DNA of 64,000 bases from Acidisarcina polymorpha (GTDB lineage Bacteria; Acidobacteriota; Terriglobia; Terriglobales; Acidobacteriaceae). Where the stretch lies: the NCBI RefSeq assembly GCF_003330725.1, contig NZ_CP030840.1:4898001-4962000 (forward strand), in the 5' to 3' direction. The stretch's first letter is position 1; each line of letters starts with the position of its first letter. The position numbers were made by a program, and so were the translations under genes. The notes under the pieces are model-generated. The model ran no database searches and had not been told where the DNA came from. It saw nothing but the letters and a program-made list of their open reading frames with translations. This document shows positions 42,832-52,054 of the stretch, one piece after another.

Positions 42832-43815
42832 GTGAATACTCCAGAACTCACCGCAGAAGAGAACGATTTTTTGGTATCCACTTCGCAGGTCAACGCCGAA
42901 GGCGTTCATGTCTGGCAATTTGATCCGACTTGTCCGGTTGATGTCGTCCGGCATAAGCTCAGCGGCCGGTACCCTTTCCGCATGAACCGACATGAGTACT
43001 ACGAGATCGTCTTTCTACGCTCCGGGTCGGTGATGTGGCAGGTGCAGGATTCGATGGTCGGCGAGAATGAAGGCGACCTCTTCATCATGACCAATCCGAA
43101 ATATCATCGAGTCACCGAGCATTCCAGCTCCGAAATTCAGGCCGAGTCGCTGTTTTTTCACCCTGAACTAGTGAAGTCCGCGTGGGGCAGCGATTTTCGG
43201 GCACTGGAGGACTTCTTCTCACGCGACCGGTCGCTTCCACACGTCTTTCCTGCCGAATGCGGTCTTCCGCAAGAGATTCATCACCTGATACAACAGATTT
43301 CAACGAAGCTTCCTGCCACCGATCTGCGGGCCCGTTTAACGGTAAGGGCCTACCTGAAGATGATCCTCGTGCTGCTGATGACCCACGCCGGGATGCCGGA
43401 AAGGTCTTCGGTTACGGGGTCGGACCGCAGAAGGGTGGCCTTCGACTCCTTTAAGCCCCTCTTTCAACTTCTTGAGAAGAGATACAGCGAGCCGGTCAGC
43501 CCAAATGATGCCGCGAGGGTGATGCACATGAGTCCATCCAATTTCCGACGCACCTTCAAACAGGTCACCGGTCAGTCATTTGTCTCCTATCTGAATAACT
43601 TCCGCGTCGCCAAGGCGCAGGAACTACTGGCCAGTAGCGATATGCCGATCTCCGAAGTTGGCCTGGAGACGGGTTTCTGCGACCAGAGCTATTTCGGCAT
43701 GATTTTCCGCCGGCTGACACAGGCCACCCCCAGGCAATACCGTAGGCAAATCCAGCAGGTGCGAAGGCATAAGGATTATGACCGGGCGACGTCTTCCTAT
43801 TTTTATAACGCCTAG
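42832..43815 (+). CDS. AraC family transcriptional regulator
   Basis: A 327-residue regulator with a cupin-like sensor at the N-terminus (HEYYEIVFLRSGSVMW, MVGENEGDLFIMTNP) and a C-terminal double HTH (about 230-320: NDAARVMHMSPSNFRRTFKQ, ISEVGLETGFCDQSYFGMIF). This is the AraC/XylS layout for sugar-responsive activators. I use GTG 42832; the longer frame to 42676 opens with residues that look non-coding, so the exact start is uncertain. It is divergent from the GH3/GH27 operon and is probably its regulator. The C-terminal end is followed by a 283-bp gap before the apiose-type operon. Confidence 0.85.
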   Translation: MNTPELTAEENDFLVSTSQVNAEGVHVWQFDPTCPVDVVRHKLSGRYPFRMNRHEYYEIVFLRSGSVMWQVQDSMVGENEGDLFIMTNPKYHRVTEHSSSEIQAESLFFHPELVKSAWGSDFRALEDFFSRDRSLPHVFPAECGLPQEIHHLIQQISTKLPATDLRARLTVRAYLKMILVLLMTHAGMPERSSVTGSDRRRVAFDSFKPLFQLLEKRYSEPVSPNDAARVMHMSPSNFRRTFKQVTGQSFVSYLNNFRVAKAQELLASSDMPISEVGLETGFCDQSYFGMIFRRLTQATPRQYRRQIQQVRRHKDYDRATSSYFYNA

Positions 43816-44098
43816 TTTGTCGGGGCCTGGCGCGGTTTTCATCAGAAAACATGAAACATGTGCCTTCCTCATAGCATTTGAGGCTCGGATGCATTCGTCT
43901 TGCGGTTTAGAGTCTTGTAAAATGATCGGACTTCTGGCGAAGATGTTTCTGGCAATGAGATGTTCCAGCAGCCGCGCATCGTGATTGACTTCGCCACAAG
44001 AAGAGAAATAATTTGCCCAGGCAGAAGGGGCAGAACACTCTTTTGCTGCACACAGGCTTGATCGCTGGGATTGGTGAGATTCCTATGAGAGTAGCCAG

Positions 44099-44944
44099 CT
44101 ACCAACGGCCCGCGACGCCGCGAAGATACTTTACGCCCTCGAAGGCGATTGCTTCGGGTGTGGGCGCAAGGTCTCGCCAGATCGCGGTTGCGGCCGCTAT
44201 TTCCGGAAGCAGATAGCCAAAACTCTCGATCACCAATGCACCTTCGTAGCCAGTCTCGCGCAGGGTCTTCACGATGCCGGGAAAATCCGTGTGTCCGCTG
44301 CCCGGAATGCCACGGTCGTTCTCGCTGATGTGAACATGCTTCAGTCTGCCCTTTGCGAGGGCAAAAGCAGCCGGCACATTCTTTTCTTCGATATTGGTGT
44401 GAAAGGTGTCGAAGAGGATGCCAACGCGTGGATGATCGATCGCCGCGCAAAAGCGAACGGCCTCTTCGGCGGTGGTCAGAAAGAATGTCTCGAACCGGTT
44501 GAGCGGCTCGATCGCAAGAGCGATTCCATTTTCATCGAGCGTGGCTGCTAGGTTCTGAAAACACTCGATCGCGAGCTTCCACTCTTCGTCGGTTCTGCGC
44601 CGCCCGCTGAGGTATCCTACAGGCGCATAGAGCGGACCTGCAATGAGCTTCGATCCAAGATCGGCGGTCGCTTTCACGCAGGCTTTCAAGTGCGCGAGGG
44701 TCTTAGAGCGTACGCCTACGTCTTCGTGAATGGGGTTCAGGCCCGGCGGCAGAATCGCGCAAACTGTGCTGTCGAGCCCGTTTTCATTGAGCGCCCGGTT
44801 AAGCTGCGCGATCGGCACCGCCATCGGCTCAAACATCGGCACTTCGAAGAGATCGAAGCCGGCCGCGCGCAATCGAGGCAGCAGGTCGATCTGCTCCTGA
44901 TCGATGCGCGCGGACCATAACAACCCGTTTACGCCGATTTTCAT
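44099..44944 (-). CDS. TIM-barrel sugar isomerase/epimerase (D-tagatose 3-epimerase-like)
   Basis: A 281-residue protein of the xylose-isomerase-like TIM-barrel superfamily. ALAIEPLNRFE carries the metal-binding Glu, GILFDTFHTN the second metal and His site, HVHISENDRG the third, and ALVIESFG the last Glu; this is the pattern of D-tagatose/D-psicose 3-epimerases. It is the last gene of the operon, overlapping the PD40 gene by 4 bp (ATGA at 44941-44944), which also fixes the start. If the operon makes a ketotetrose or ketopentose, this epimerase could feed it into central metabolism; that is inference. Confidence 0.85.
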   Translation of the reverse strand: MKIGVNGLLWSARIDQEQIDLLPRLRAAGFDLFEVPMFEPMAVPIAQLNRALNENGLDSTVCAILPPGLNPIHEDVGVRSKTLAHLKACVKATADLGSKLIAGPLYAPVGYLSGRRRTDEEWKLAIECFQNLAATLDENGIALAIEPLNRFETFFLTTAEEAVRFCAAIDHPRVGILFDTFHTNIEEKNVPAAFALAKGRLKHVHISENDRGIPGSGHTDFPGIVKTLRETGYEGALVIESFGYLLPEIAAATAIWRDLAPTPEAIAFEGVKYLRGVAGRW

Positions 44945-45885
44945 CTTTCGTGTGCCTTCGGATGCCAGACGGCCCGGCTGCCGTCGATCGCGCACTGGTA
45001 GCGTAGTGTCTCCAGCACATGTGGCTCCCTGCCATCGGCGCGCATCACCCATACGGGACGCTTATCCCCCCGCCGCTCCTCGTGTACTTGCCGGGCAATC
45101 GTCGCATCGTTCCAGAAGTTTTGATCTGTAAGACGGAAGGATATCCATTGCTGATCAGGAGACCAGGCAGGCGAGGTCGCGAACATGCCGAAATTAGTGA
45201 GCTGGTGGATGTCGCCGGTGGCGACATCCAGCGAAAATATCTCCAACACCTCGCCTAATGAATCGGAGTATAGGATGCGTTTGCCATCAGGGGAGAAGGT
45301 CGGTGTCACCGCGCCAATATGGTTCTGATGGGATGTGAGCTGCCGTACTTCAGCTGTTTTCAGATCTAAGACGAAAACGCAATAGCCGGTCTCGACCCAG
45401 TTAGTGAAGGTGATCGCCGCCCCGTTGGCAGAGATATGGGGATCGCGTCCCGGCGCGACAACCTGAACCTCGCGCTTCTGTGTATCGATTACCTCGAAGC
45501 GCGCATTGGTGCCCGAGATGCCGAAGGCGATGAGGTCGTCCTCGCGGGACCAACTCGGAAGGTAAACCGCCGAAGGAGGGGAGACATGCGTGAGTTGCTC
45601 GACGTCGCTCCCGTCGGCCTTGGCGATGAATAGGTTGTAAGCTCCGTCACGGTCGGAGGTGAAGAGAAATCTCTCGCCATCAGGCGACCACATGGGATAG
45701 CGCTGGTGGGAATTTGGGCTGCGGGTGAGATTTGTTGCGTCGCCAGAGTAAGGATCAAAGCGAAACACCTCGGTGTTGCCTGTACGCAAACTGGTCATGA
45801 GGAATTCATGGCCTCGCAGTTCGCCCCCGAAGAGTGCCGGCGTGACGACCGCGGTAGGTGAGGGGGGGACAACACCTGTGGTCAT
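44941..45885 (-). CDS. PD40/TolB-like beta-propeller protein (oligogalacturonate-lyase-like?)
   Basis: A 314-residue cytoplasmic protein with repeated PD40 blades: YPMWSPDGERFLFTSDRDGA, PTFSPDGKRILYSDSLGEVL and SPAWSPDQQWISFRLTDQNF. The repeats form a WD40-like propeller as in TolB and in oligogalacturonate lyases (PL22), which are about 70 residues longer. There is no leader, so it is not a TolB. It is coupled at both ends (ATGA with the Gfo/Idh gene, ATGA with the epimerase). Either an intracellular uronate lyase or a non-enzymatic propeller is possible. A GGGG-rich site precedes the ATG. Confidence 0.7.
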   Translation of the reverse strand: MTTGVVPPSPTAVVTPALFGGELRGHEFLMTSLRTGNTEVFRFDPYSGDATNLTRSPNSHQRYPMWSPDGERFLFTSDRDGAYNLFIAKADGSDVEQLTHVSPPSAVYLPSWSREDDLIAFGISGTNARFEVIDTQKREVQVVAPGRDPHISANGAAITFTNWVETGYCVFVLDLKTAEVRQLTSHQNHIGAVTPTFSPDGKRILYSDSLGEVLEIFSLDVATGDIHQLTNFGMFATSPAWSPDQQWISFRLTDQNFWNDATIARQVHEERRGDKRPVWVMRADGREPHVLETLRYQCAIDGSRAVWHPKAHER

Positions 45886-46997
45886 GCTTGCCCCTTCTCG
45901 AAACGAGGGAGGGATACGATTTTACCCCCGAGCATGGCCGATTCATGGGCGCAGATACCGGCGCACGTCCAGTTCACCGACTTATACACATCGGGGAACG
46001 ACGGCCGGTTCTCGACGATGCTGCTAACGAACTCATGCACCAGATGGGGATGCGAGCCGCCATGGCCGCCGCCCTGAGTGAATGAGAGATGCGCATGGTC
46101 ACTATCGTATACGCCCTTGGTGGTGAACCGCTGGATCGGTTTCGGCAGTAAATGCGCGAAATCGCCCACATCCACGCGCTCGGGCTGCTCACCGGTATGG
46201 ACGATCATCTTCTCGCCTTCCACGAGCGTCCACTCGAACGACGCAAGTTCTCCATAGACATCGAAGCTCTCGATGTACTCACGCGCGGTCTGGAATAAAG
46301 AACGCGTCACCTCAAAGGCGAGGGGTTGGTTGCGAACCTGGAAATGCGCCGTCTCAACTGCAAAGGGCGACCCATATTTGTCGGTGAGATTCTTGGCGAT
46401 TCGGCCCGAGCCCAGGCATGAAACGTAGTCTGCCTCGCTTTTTACGATAGCCAGGCAAGGGCTGACGGCGTGCGTAGCATAATGCATAGGCGGTAGGCCC
46501 TCCCAGTAGCCGGGCCATCCCGCCATTTCCTGCTGGTGGCTGCCCCGCATGAACTGGATGCGTCCGAGTTTTCCCGAGTCCCTCAATTCGCGGGCATAAA
46601 GGAATTCACGAGTATAGATGGCGGTCTCCATCATCATGTAGGCTTTGCCGGACGCTTCAGCCGCAGCGACGATATCGCGGCATTCGTCAACCGTCGTCGC
46701 CGCAGGCACTGTGCAGGCGACATGCTTCCCGGCGCGCAGCGCGGCGATGCTTTGCTGAGCATGCAGGTGGATGGGAGAATTGATATGCACAGCGTCGACC
46801 GCGTAGTCGGCGAGGAGCTCGTCGAACGAGGTGTAGCGCCTGGCGACCCCATAGGTCTCGCCCACTTCGTCCAGCGTTGGCTGGGTGCGCTGACAGATCG
46901 CGTACATCTCGGTCTGGGGGTGATGCTGATAGATCGGAATGAACTCTTTTCCGAATCCCAGGCCTACGATGGCCACATTGAGCTTCTGTTTCTTCAC
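45882..46997 (-). CDS. Gfo/Idh/MocA-family oxidoreductase
   Basis: A 371-residue NAD(P)-dependent oxidoreductase. VAIVGLGFGKEFIPIYQHHP is the Rossmann loop, AVHINSPIHLHAQQSIAALR and GKHVACTVPAATTVDE correspond to the EKP region (here TVPAA, so the usual Lys is missing), and GGGHGGSHPHLVHEFVSSIV is the C-terminal substrate site. It starts at GTG 46997 with GGGAG upstream and overlaps the ApnO-like gene by 4 bp. The absence of EKP-type Lys97 makes classical sugar dehydrogenation uncertain; some such enzymes act in elimination or retaining chemistry (GH109-like). Confidence 0.82.
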   Translation of the reverse strand: MKKQKLNVAIVGLGFGKEFIPIYQHHPQTEMYAICQRTQPTLDEVGETYGVARRYTSFDELLADYAVDAVHINSPIHLHAQQSIAALRAGKHVACTVPAATTVDECRDIVAAAEASGKAYMMMETAIYTREFLYARELRDSGKLGRIQFMRGSHQQEMAGWPGYWEGLPPMHYATHAVSPCLAIVKSEADYVSCLGSGRIAKNLTDKYGSPFAVETAHFQVRNQPLAFEVTRSLFQTAREYIESFDVYGELASFEWTLVEGEKMIVHTGEQPERVDVGDFAHLLPKPIQRFTTKGVYDSDHAHLSFTQGGGHGGSHPHLVHEFVSSIVENRPSFPDVYKSVNWTCAGICAHESAMLGGKIVSLPRFEKGQA

Positions 46998-47875
46998 GCG
47001 ATGCTCCCGGTTGTGGAGGGCGCTCCCTTTGCGGAATGTCCCTCCGGATGCAGCATCACATGGATCGCGCGATGCAGCGATTCAGGCTCGAATATGTGTC
47101 TCCAGTCGGGTTGAATAATCTGTTCCATGCCCCACTGGATGGCGATCTTGGCTGCGTCGGAGAAGGGTGAAGGCTCGGCTCCGAAGACAATGGCCATGGC
47201 AATCTGGGCGTGGCCGGCCATAAAGGCCTCCGCCGCCTCGCGGGGGACGCCGCGTTCGATGGCCGCATCCATGGAGGCTTTCATCAGCGTGGCCGCGGTG
47301 GCCACCACGATTTCCGACATTGCGGGCTCTAGTAGAGCGAACTCTTTAGGTGTGACGCGATGGGCTGTGCGCACCGGCGCGAACATCGCTCTGGAGACTT
47401 CGATCCCTTGGTGGAAGAATTCTTCGGATCCCTCGATGAGCGCGACCAAGATGTCCTGGGTAGCGATTCCGCCGAAGAAATCGCGGCGACCGGTGTGTGG
47501 TTCCTGCTCGGCAAATAATGGCGGATGGCACGGATGGGCGATCATTTGTGTTATGTCGGCGCGCGAGGGAATCTCGCCAACATAGGCTGCGGCGGCGTCC
47601 AATGCGATCAGCACCGCCCCGGACTTCATCTGAGGTACGATGGCGTGGGAAATCGAGCCGATCAGTTCGTCGGGCACGGCGAGTACGATGAAGTCCGCCT
47701 CTCGTACTGCGTCATCTAGCGTCGTCACGTGTTTGCCTGCGCCTTCGATCGCGGCCGCCTTTCCCGAATCTCTCTCGCATAAAAGCAACCGAAAGCCTGA
47801 GGCGGCTTCGATCTTATCCGCTGCCCTAGCTCCCATTTTGCCTCCGGCACCCACAATCGCGACCGTTTTGCTCAT
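46994..47875 (-). CDS. apnO: D-apionate oxidoisomerase-like dehydrogenase
   Basis: A 293-residue protein. TVAIVGAGGKMGARAADKIE is the Rossmann loop, FIVLAVPDELIGSISHAIVP follows, and the long C-terminal helical region (MAGHAQIAMAIVFG, IAIQWGMEQIIQPDWRHIFE) is that of the 6-phosphogluconate-dehydrogenase-like group to which D-apionate oxidoisomerase (ApnO) belongs. In known pathways ApnO turns D-apionate into 3-oxo-isoapionate. The assignment rests on this fold plus the ApnL-like gene three positions up; other 3-hydroxyacid dehydrogenases share the fold. A clear GAGGAGAG lies before the ATG. Confidence 0.65.
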   Translation of the reverse strand: MSKTVAIVGAGGKMGARAADKIEAASGFRLLLCERDSGKAAAIEGAGKHVTTLDDAVREADFIVLAVPDELIGSISHAIVPQMKSGAVLIALDAAAAYVGEIPSRADITQMIAHPCHPPLFAEQEPHTGRRDFFGGIATQDILVALIEGSEEFFHQGIEVSRAMFAPVRTAHRVTPKEFALLEPAMSEIVVATAATLMKASMDAAIERGVPREAAEAFMAGHAQIAMAIVFGAEPSPFSDAAKIAIQWGMEQIIQPDWRHIFEPESLHRAIHVMLHPEGHSAKGAPSTTGSIA

Positions 47876-47901
47876 TTTCTCTCCTCAGCGAACTCGAGAA
47901 T

Positions 47902-48714
47902 TCAATTCAGAATGTAGCGACGAAGATACGAAATGCTCTCCACCGCCCAACGATGCTCCAATGCGACGGTCTCAGAGATGCTGCTCTGTTCTGGAGGCCA
48001 TAATTCTAAAATTGCGTTAGCGTTCACTCGCATCGCGCGCAAGGATGCGATCAGGCTGGGAACGTCGAGCTGACCTGCACCAGCGGGGCGCCCCTCTACT
48101 ATGAAGCCCATTCGGTGCTGCATTCGGCTGATTTGATAGTCCTTGATGTGCAGACTCGCGATGTAGGGCGCTAAATTCTCGATCACGCAAGCCGGCCCTT
48201 CGGGAATGGCAAGCGAGTTGACGGTGTCGAGGGTCACGCCAACCCACGCGCTGTCCACTCGTTGGAGCATCTTGGCCAGAAGAACGGACGGGATGCACGA
48301 ATTTTCGATGGCTAGTCGAACCCTGGCTCGTTCCAAATTCAACAGGACGCGCTGGACGCAGTCCTCCACCGCATCGATGCCGATCTGGACGGAGTTGGCT
48401 TCGTCGATGCTCCATCGGAGGGTTGCGGAGCCAACCTGTTTAGCCAAATCGATCTGTCGGGCCAAGTACTCGGGATCGAGCCCTTGCGTCCCAATTTCGA
48501 TTTCAATGTGGCGCGCCGAGGCGCACCGCATCAATTGGTGAAGCTCGTCAGTGGGGAGCCCGTCGATAGGAAGATTGGGGCCATATTGCACCACTCCTAC
48601 TTCCAACGCAGACGCAAGACTCAGGAGATCCAAAGCATTCAGCGGCTTTTCGGGCTGATAGCCGGGGGCGCCGATGGACCAGGCAAAGGTATACGTACCG
48701 ATTCCCAGCTTCAT
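47902..48714 (-). CDS. TIM-barrel protein, 3-oxo-isoapionate decarboxylase-like (OiaC type)
   Basis: A 270-residue protein of the sugar isomerase/AP-endonuclease-2 superfamily. MKLGIGTYTFAWSIGAPGYQ opens it; RLAIENSCI carries the first metal-site Glu, VGVTLDTVNSL, SLHIKDYQ and AILELWPPEQ follow. OiaC, which decarboxylates 3-oxo-isoapionate to L-erythrulose, is of this superfamily, and the gene sits between the ApnO-like and ApnL-like genes. That context makes OiaC the best guess; sequence alone does not separate it from other members. The start is ATG 48714, overlapping the ApnL stop by one base (TGATG), with AGGAGAAGGGG upstream. Confidence 0.6.
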   Translation of the reverse strand: MKLGIGTYTFAWSIGAPGYQPEKPLNALDLLSLASALEVGVVQYGPNLPIDGLPTDELHQLMRCASARHIEIEIGTQGLDPEYLARQIDLAKQVGSATLRWSIDEANSVQIGIDAVEDCVQRVLLNLERARVRLAIENSCIPSVLLAKMLQRVDSAWVGVTLDTVNSLAIPEGPACVIENLAPYIASLHIKDYQISRMQHRMGFIVEGRPAGAGQLDVPSLIASLRAMRVNANAILELWPPEQSSISETVALEHRWAVESISYLRRYILN

Positions 48715-50597
48715 CACCCCTTCTCCTGCGATCTGCCCTCGAGGGTGACGATGCCTCGGGGAGGAATCACGACGTCTGCTGCGCCGCCCGCCGCCATGAG
48801 AGGTCTGAGCGATAGGGCGCGCCAACGTGCCGGCTCCGTCAGGGCTTCGAGGCAATTGCTTTCGTCGAGGCACCGAGTGTGCAACCACTGGCAAACAGCC
48901 TCGGCTTGCACAGTAACGGATTGTTCATCATTGTCGAAGTTGGTCAGTAGGACGCGAATGCGCTCGCCCGCACGGACCGCGATTCCTTCGACTCGCAAAG
49001 GATGGCTTGAGCGGGTAAACAGCGACTCTCCGCCTCGAAATTCAATCAAATCCGACAATACATGGTAGACCGGGGAAATCGCCCCGCATCCCAGTCCGGA
49101 AGAGGCGATGTATGCGTTGCTATTATGGACCGGCATTAGTCCACAAAGTCCTACATCCGTGAAGTAAGCCACGCTGTCAGTCTCGCCCTCGGCGAGATGC
49201 TTAAAACTGGCAAGCGTCCAAGCTGCCTCAAACAACGACATTTGAAGAGCGCCTGCGCGAAAACCTTCATCGCTGGGACAAACTGACGAAAGGCAGGAGA
49301 CGGCCAGCGGTGATCCCTGGGCCAAACGTCGCGCCTCGGTGGCCAATGATGCCTGGGCAGAGAGACTTTCCACTAGAGAATCGTTATCTGAGGCGTGTAC
49401 GCGGGGATCGATGGAAAACCACACGCCGTGTCCCTGTCGTGCGATGGACCGATTTCGGTTGATCTCCACGAATCCTTTGCTGCTACCCCAATAGACTTCG
49501 GCGCCGACGGGCAGCGCCGGCGTGAGAGGATCGAACTTGGAATCTGCATCGATCAGCCATCGGCAGACTGCCGCTCCGCCGAGAGACTGCTCCAGGAGGC
49601 GTCGATCCTTCAGCCAGGACCCGTCCCGGTAAACTGTGCGGATCTCCAATGGGATTTTCAATGCCTTAGCCAAGGCGCTCGCGTCTGAAATGCGGATCTC
49701 CCGGCGAGGATCTATGAAATCATGTTCGATGCTTATGTATTCAGGATGCAGTGCACGCAACAATCCCAGCCGATCTAGAATTGCCTCCGGCAAATAGGAG
49801 AAGCCCAATCCGATTTTCGGCAAACGAGAGCCTCGGAGACCGGAGATACGAAAGACATTCGACTCGGGCGTGTTCGAATGCGGTCGCACGTGTGAGGCTA
49901 GGCTCAGGCACGCAGATTGCTGGATTCTAGACCCCTCGTCGACACGATACGGGTTGGGAAGACGCAGCGGTCGCGAATAAATCTTGAACGAAGCGTCACT
50001 CCAGTTGCGCTGGTCTTCTGCTTCAAAGAGATCGCCTGAGAGTGAAAGTTGAATAGGCGGGAATTCGTCGAGCCGGTAAGAGATCTCCCGCGCGTCGGTG
50101 AAAAGTGGCCATGGAGCGATCTCCTGGGGAAGTACCAGCTGCTGGATCGTGCCATTTTCCGCCGTAACGGAAAGAGTCCTTCCGCAAAATTCGGTTGTGG
50201 ATTGGAGCACGCAGATGCCAATTCGGCTTGCCCAAAAAGTGGAGAAGGCGGTGCCATCAAAAGCGTAGCGGATAGTCCCGTCCTCCGAACCCTCGGCGCG
50301 AAGCGTCCAGCGGAAATCGACATCCTCAAGGTGGCTTTGGCACTCGCAGGAGAGAAAGAAGCTTTGGACATTGCTTTCAACGTCCAAGGATGAAATTGTT
50401 CGTGGTAACGTTTCCCAATTCTTTCCGCGAACAAGCACGCAAAGCCGCTGCACCACTTCGGTGTGATCGAGCGCGATTCTACGCAGATCGCCGTCCTGAA
50501 AATCCATCGACCATGGGCCCGCCCGAAGAGGAATCTTGGCGAGACGTTGGGCTTCGCCCTCGTAGTGAATCGCTTTGCGCCCGACGGTTGCGTTCAT
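48714..50597 (-). CDS. apnL: D-apionate lactonase-like protein
   Basis: A 627-residue protein that fits D-apionate lactonase (ApnL). GPWSMDFQDGDLRRIALDHT, VVQRLCVLVRGKNWETLPRT, then DGTIRYAFDGTAFSTFWASR, IGICVLQST and CGRTLSVTAENG match the family's N-terminal sandwich; a middle region with IEHDFIDPRREIRISDASAL, and a C-terminal domain ending VVIPPRGIVTLEG complete the expected three parts. ApnL opens D-apionolactone to D-apionate. No signal peptide, so cytoplasmic. It overlaps the upstream dehydrogenase gene by 4 bp (ATGA). I recognise the family from pattern memory only. Confidence 0.75.
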   Translation of the reverse strand: MNATVGRKAIHYEGEAQRLAKIPLRAGPWSMDFQDGDLRRIALDHTEVVQRLCVLVRGKNWETLPRTISSLDVESNVQSFFLSCECQSHLEDVDFRWTLRAEGSEDGTIRYAFDGTAFSTFWASRIGICVLQSTTEFCGRTLSVTAENGTIQQLVLPQEIAPWPLFTDAREISYRLDEFPPIQLSLSGDLFEAEDQRNWSDASFKIYSRPLRLPNPYRVDEGSRIQQSACLSLASHVRPHSNTPESNVFRISGLRGSRLPKIGLGFSYLPEAILDRLGLLRALHPEYISIEHDFIDPRREIRISDASALAKALKIPLEIRTVYRDGSWLKDRRLLEQSLGGAAVCRWLIDADSKFDPLTPALPVGAEVYWGSSKGFVEINRNRSIARQGHGVWFSIDPRVHASDNDSLVESLSAQASLATEARRLAQGSPLAVSCLSSVCPSDEGFRAGALQMSLFEAAWTLASFKHLAEGETDSVAYFTDVGLCGLMPVHNSNAYIASSGLGCGAISPVYHVLSDLIEFRGGESLFTRSSHPLRVEGIAVRAGERIRVLLTNFDNDEQSVTVQAEAVCQWLHTRCLDESNCLEALTEPARWRALSLRPLMAAGGAADVVIPPRGIVTLEGRSQEKG

Positions 50598-51619
50598 ACC
50601 AGCCGCACACTCTGGCCGGTGCGGGCTGATTCATAAGAGGCGTCCACCAGCCTAACGCTTTTTATATTGTCTTCGCCGGTCGTTTCGGCGGTTCCTTCAC
50701 CTTTCAAAGCGCAGAGCAGATTTGCCTGGCATGGGACGATACTCGAGTGAACAATATCGTAGGCCGGATCTGCCCAGCCATATCTTGGAGGAGGGACCCG
50801 CCGAGAATGTGTGCCTCTTGAGGTTGTTATACGGACTTGGAAATCGAGCGACAGTTCAATGGATCCGCGGCTGCCTTCGACGAAGATGCAGGTCTCAGGA
50901 AATCTGTCCCGTTCGAGATGGTTGCCGGCGTAGGCCAACTCGCAGACCACTGTGCATCCGTTCGCGGTTTCGAGCACAACAGTCGCGACATCTTCTCCTA
51001 CGATGTCGGCATGAACGCGGGCGGTCTGGCAGTAGAGGCGGCCCATTTCTCCGAAGAGAAACCGGGCCACATCGAGAATGTGACTACCGAGATCGGCGAG
51101 TATGAACTGCTCGGCGCTGCGCAGAAAAGGCTGATTTTCGAAGACCGGAAAACCAGAAACCATGTCGATTCGCGCGCGGAAAGGTAGACCGATTTCGCCG
51201 CCATCCAGTAGCCGTTTCACCTCGCGGATCGGCGTCTGCCATCTCCAGTTTTCGTTGATCAGGAGCGGAACCCCCGCTTCGGCGCAGCTCTTGACCATAT
51301 CTTCGGCTTCATCGACCGAGGTTGCCATCGGCTTCTGACAGACGACAGGCAACCTTCGGGACGAGGCCATCCTCGTGAATAGCGCATGGGTTTCGACACC
51401 AGTGATGATGTCCACGAAGTCAAGGCTCTCCTTGTCAAGCATTTCCCTGGCGTCTGAATACCAGTGGGGGATCTGAAACCGCGCGGCGATTGCTTCGGCC
51501 TTTGCTGCTGTCCGGTTGTAGATGGCCACGCAATTCGTGCCTCCAATTTCGCGCCAGCCGGCCAATTGAAAAGTTGTCCAAAATCCAGCACCAAAGGCCG
51601 CAAAATTTAAACTTGGCAT
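50594..51619 (-). CDS. apsD: Gfo/Idh/MocA-family dehydrogenase, D-apiose dehydrogenase-like
   Basis: A 341-residue NAD(P)-dependent dehydrogenase. FAAFGAGFWTTFQLAGWREI is the Rossmann loop with an unusual FWTTFQ stretch, VVCQKPMATSVDEAEDMVKS has the Lys of the EKP-type motif (QKP), and LADLGSHILDVARFLFGEM carries the catalytic His region. Enzymes with the GAGFWxxFQLAxW start occur beside ApnL genes and include D-apiose dehydrogenase (ApsD), which makes D-apionolactone. It is the first gene of the operon, with AGGAGCGGAC before ATG 51619. Confidence 0.7.
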   Translation of the reverse strand: MPSLNFAAFGAGFWTTFQLAGWREIGGTNCVAIYNRTAAKAEAIAARFQIPHWYSDAREMLDKESLDFVDIITGVETHALFTRMASSRRLPVVCQKPMATSVDEAEDMVKSCAEAGVPLLINENWRWQTPIREVKRLLDGGEIGLPFRARIDMVSGFPVFENQPFLRSAEQFILADLGSHILDVARFLFGEMGRLYCQTARVHADIVGEDVATVVLETANGCTVVCELAYAGNHLERDRFPETCIFVEGSRGSIELSLDFQVRITTSRGTHSRRVPPPRYGWADPAYDIVHSSIVPCQANLLCALKGEGTAETTGEDNIKSVRLVDASYESARTGQSVRLV

Positions 51620-52054
51620 GTCCGCTCCTGACTACGCTGTGCCTTCGATGCCCGTGTCGGGCTATTAGAATTCTGCGCGCCAGTGATATCAAAGGAACAG
51701 CTTATTGGCTGGCGCTCCCCAAACTCTGTGACCATGAACGCATCTTTTCTAGCAAAACGATCACATGAGATCGATTTTTGGACGTTCCCGGGCTGAAGCA
51801 GCGGTCTAGTAATAGGACGAGTCTCTTCAGAAATCAGAAGGCCCTACAATCAGGCAGTTGCAGTGAGTCCTGACAAAAGGGGATCAGCGGCTAGACCTAG
51901 CCAGCCCTTCTCTTCCATCTGATCTGAGTGAGAGAAAATAGTCAGATTCTCACATCTGGCATCGTCGGTTTTCGATAGTTTCGCCTAAGTGAAACCTCGG
52001 AAGTTTTGGTCCAACTCGCGGCGTTGGCGTCTTGCCCAAGCTCGAATAGACGCT
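51620..52054. promoter_or_regulatory. Divergent control region of the apiose-type operon and the GH92 gene
   Basis: This 435-bp gap separates the minus-strand operon start (51619) and the + strand mannosidase. It contains short inverted repeats such as CGATC-N6-GATCG (51758-51773) and CAGAT-N6-ATCTG (51943-51958) that could be regulator sites. A + strand GTG at 51989 would lengthen the mannosidase by 22 residues. No ORF is supported here otherwise. Confidence 0.35.
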
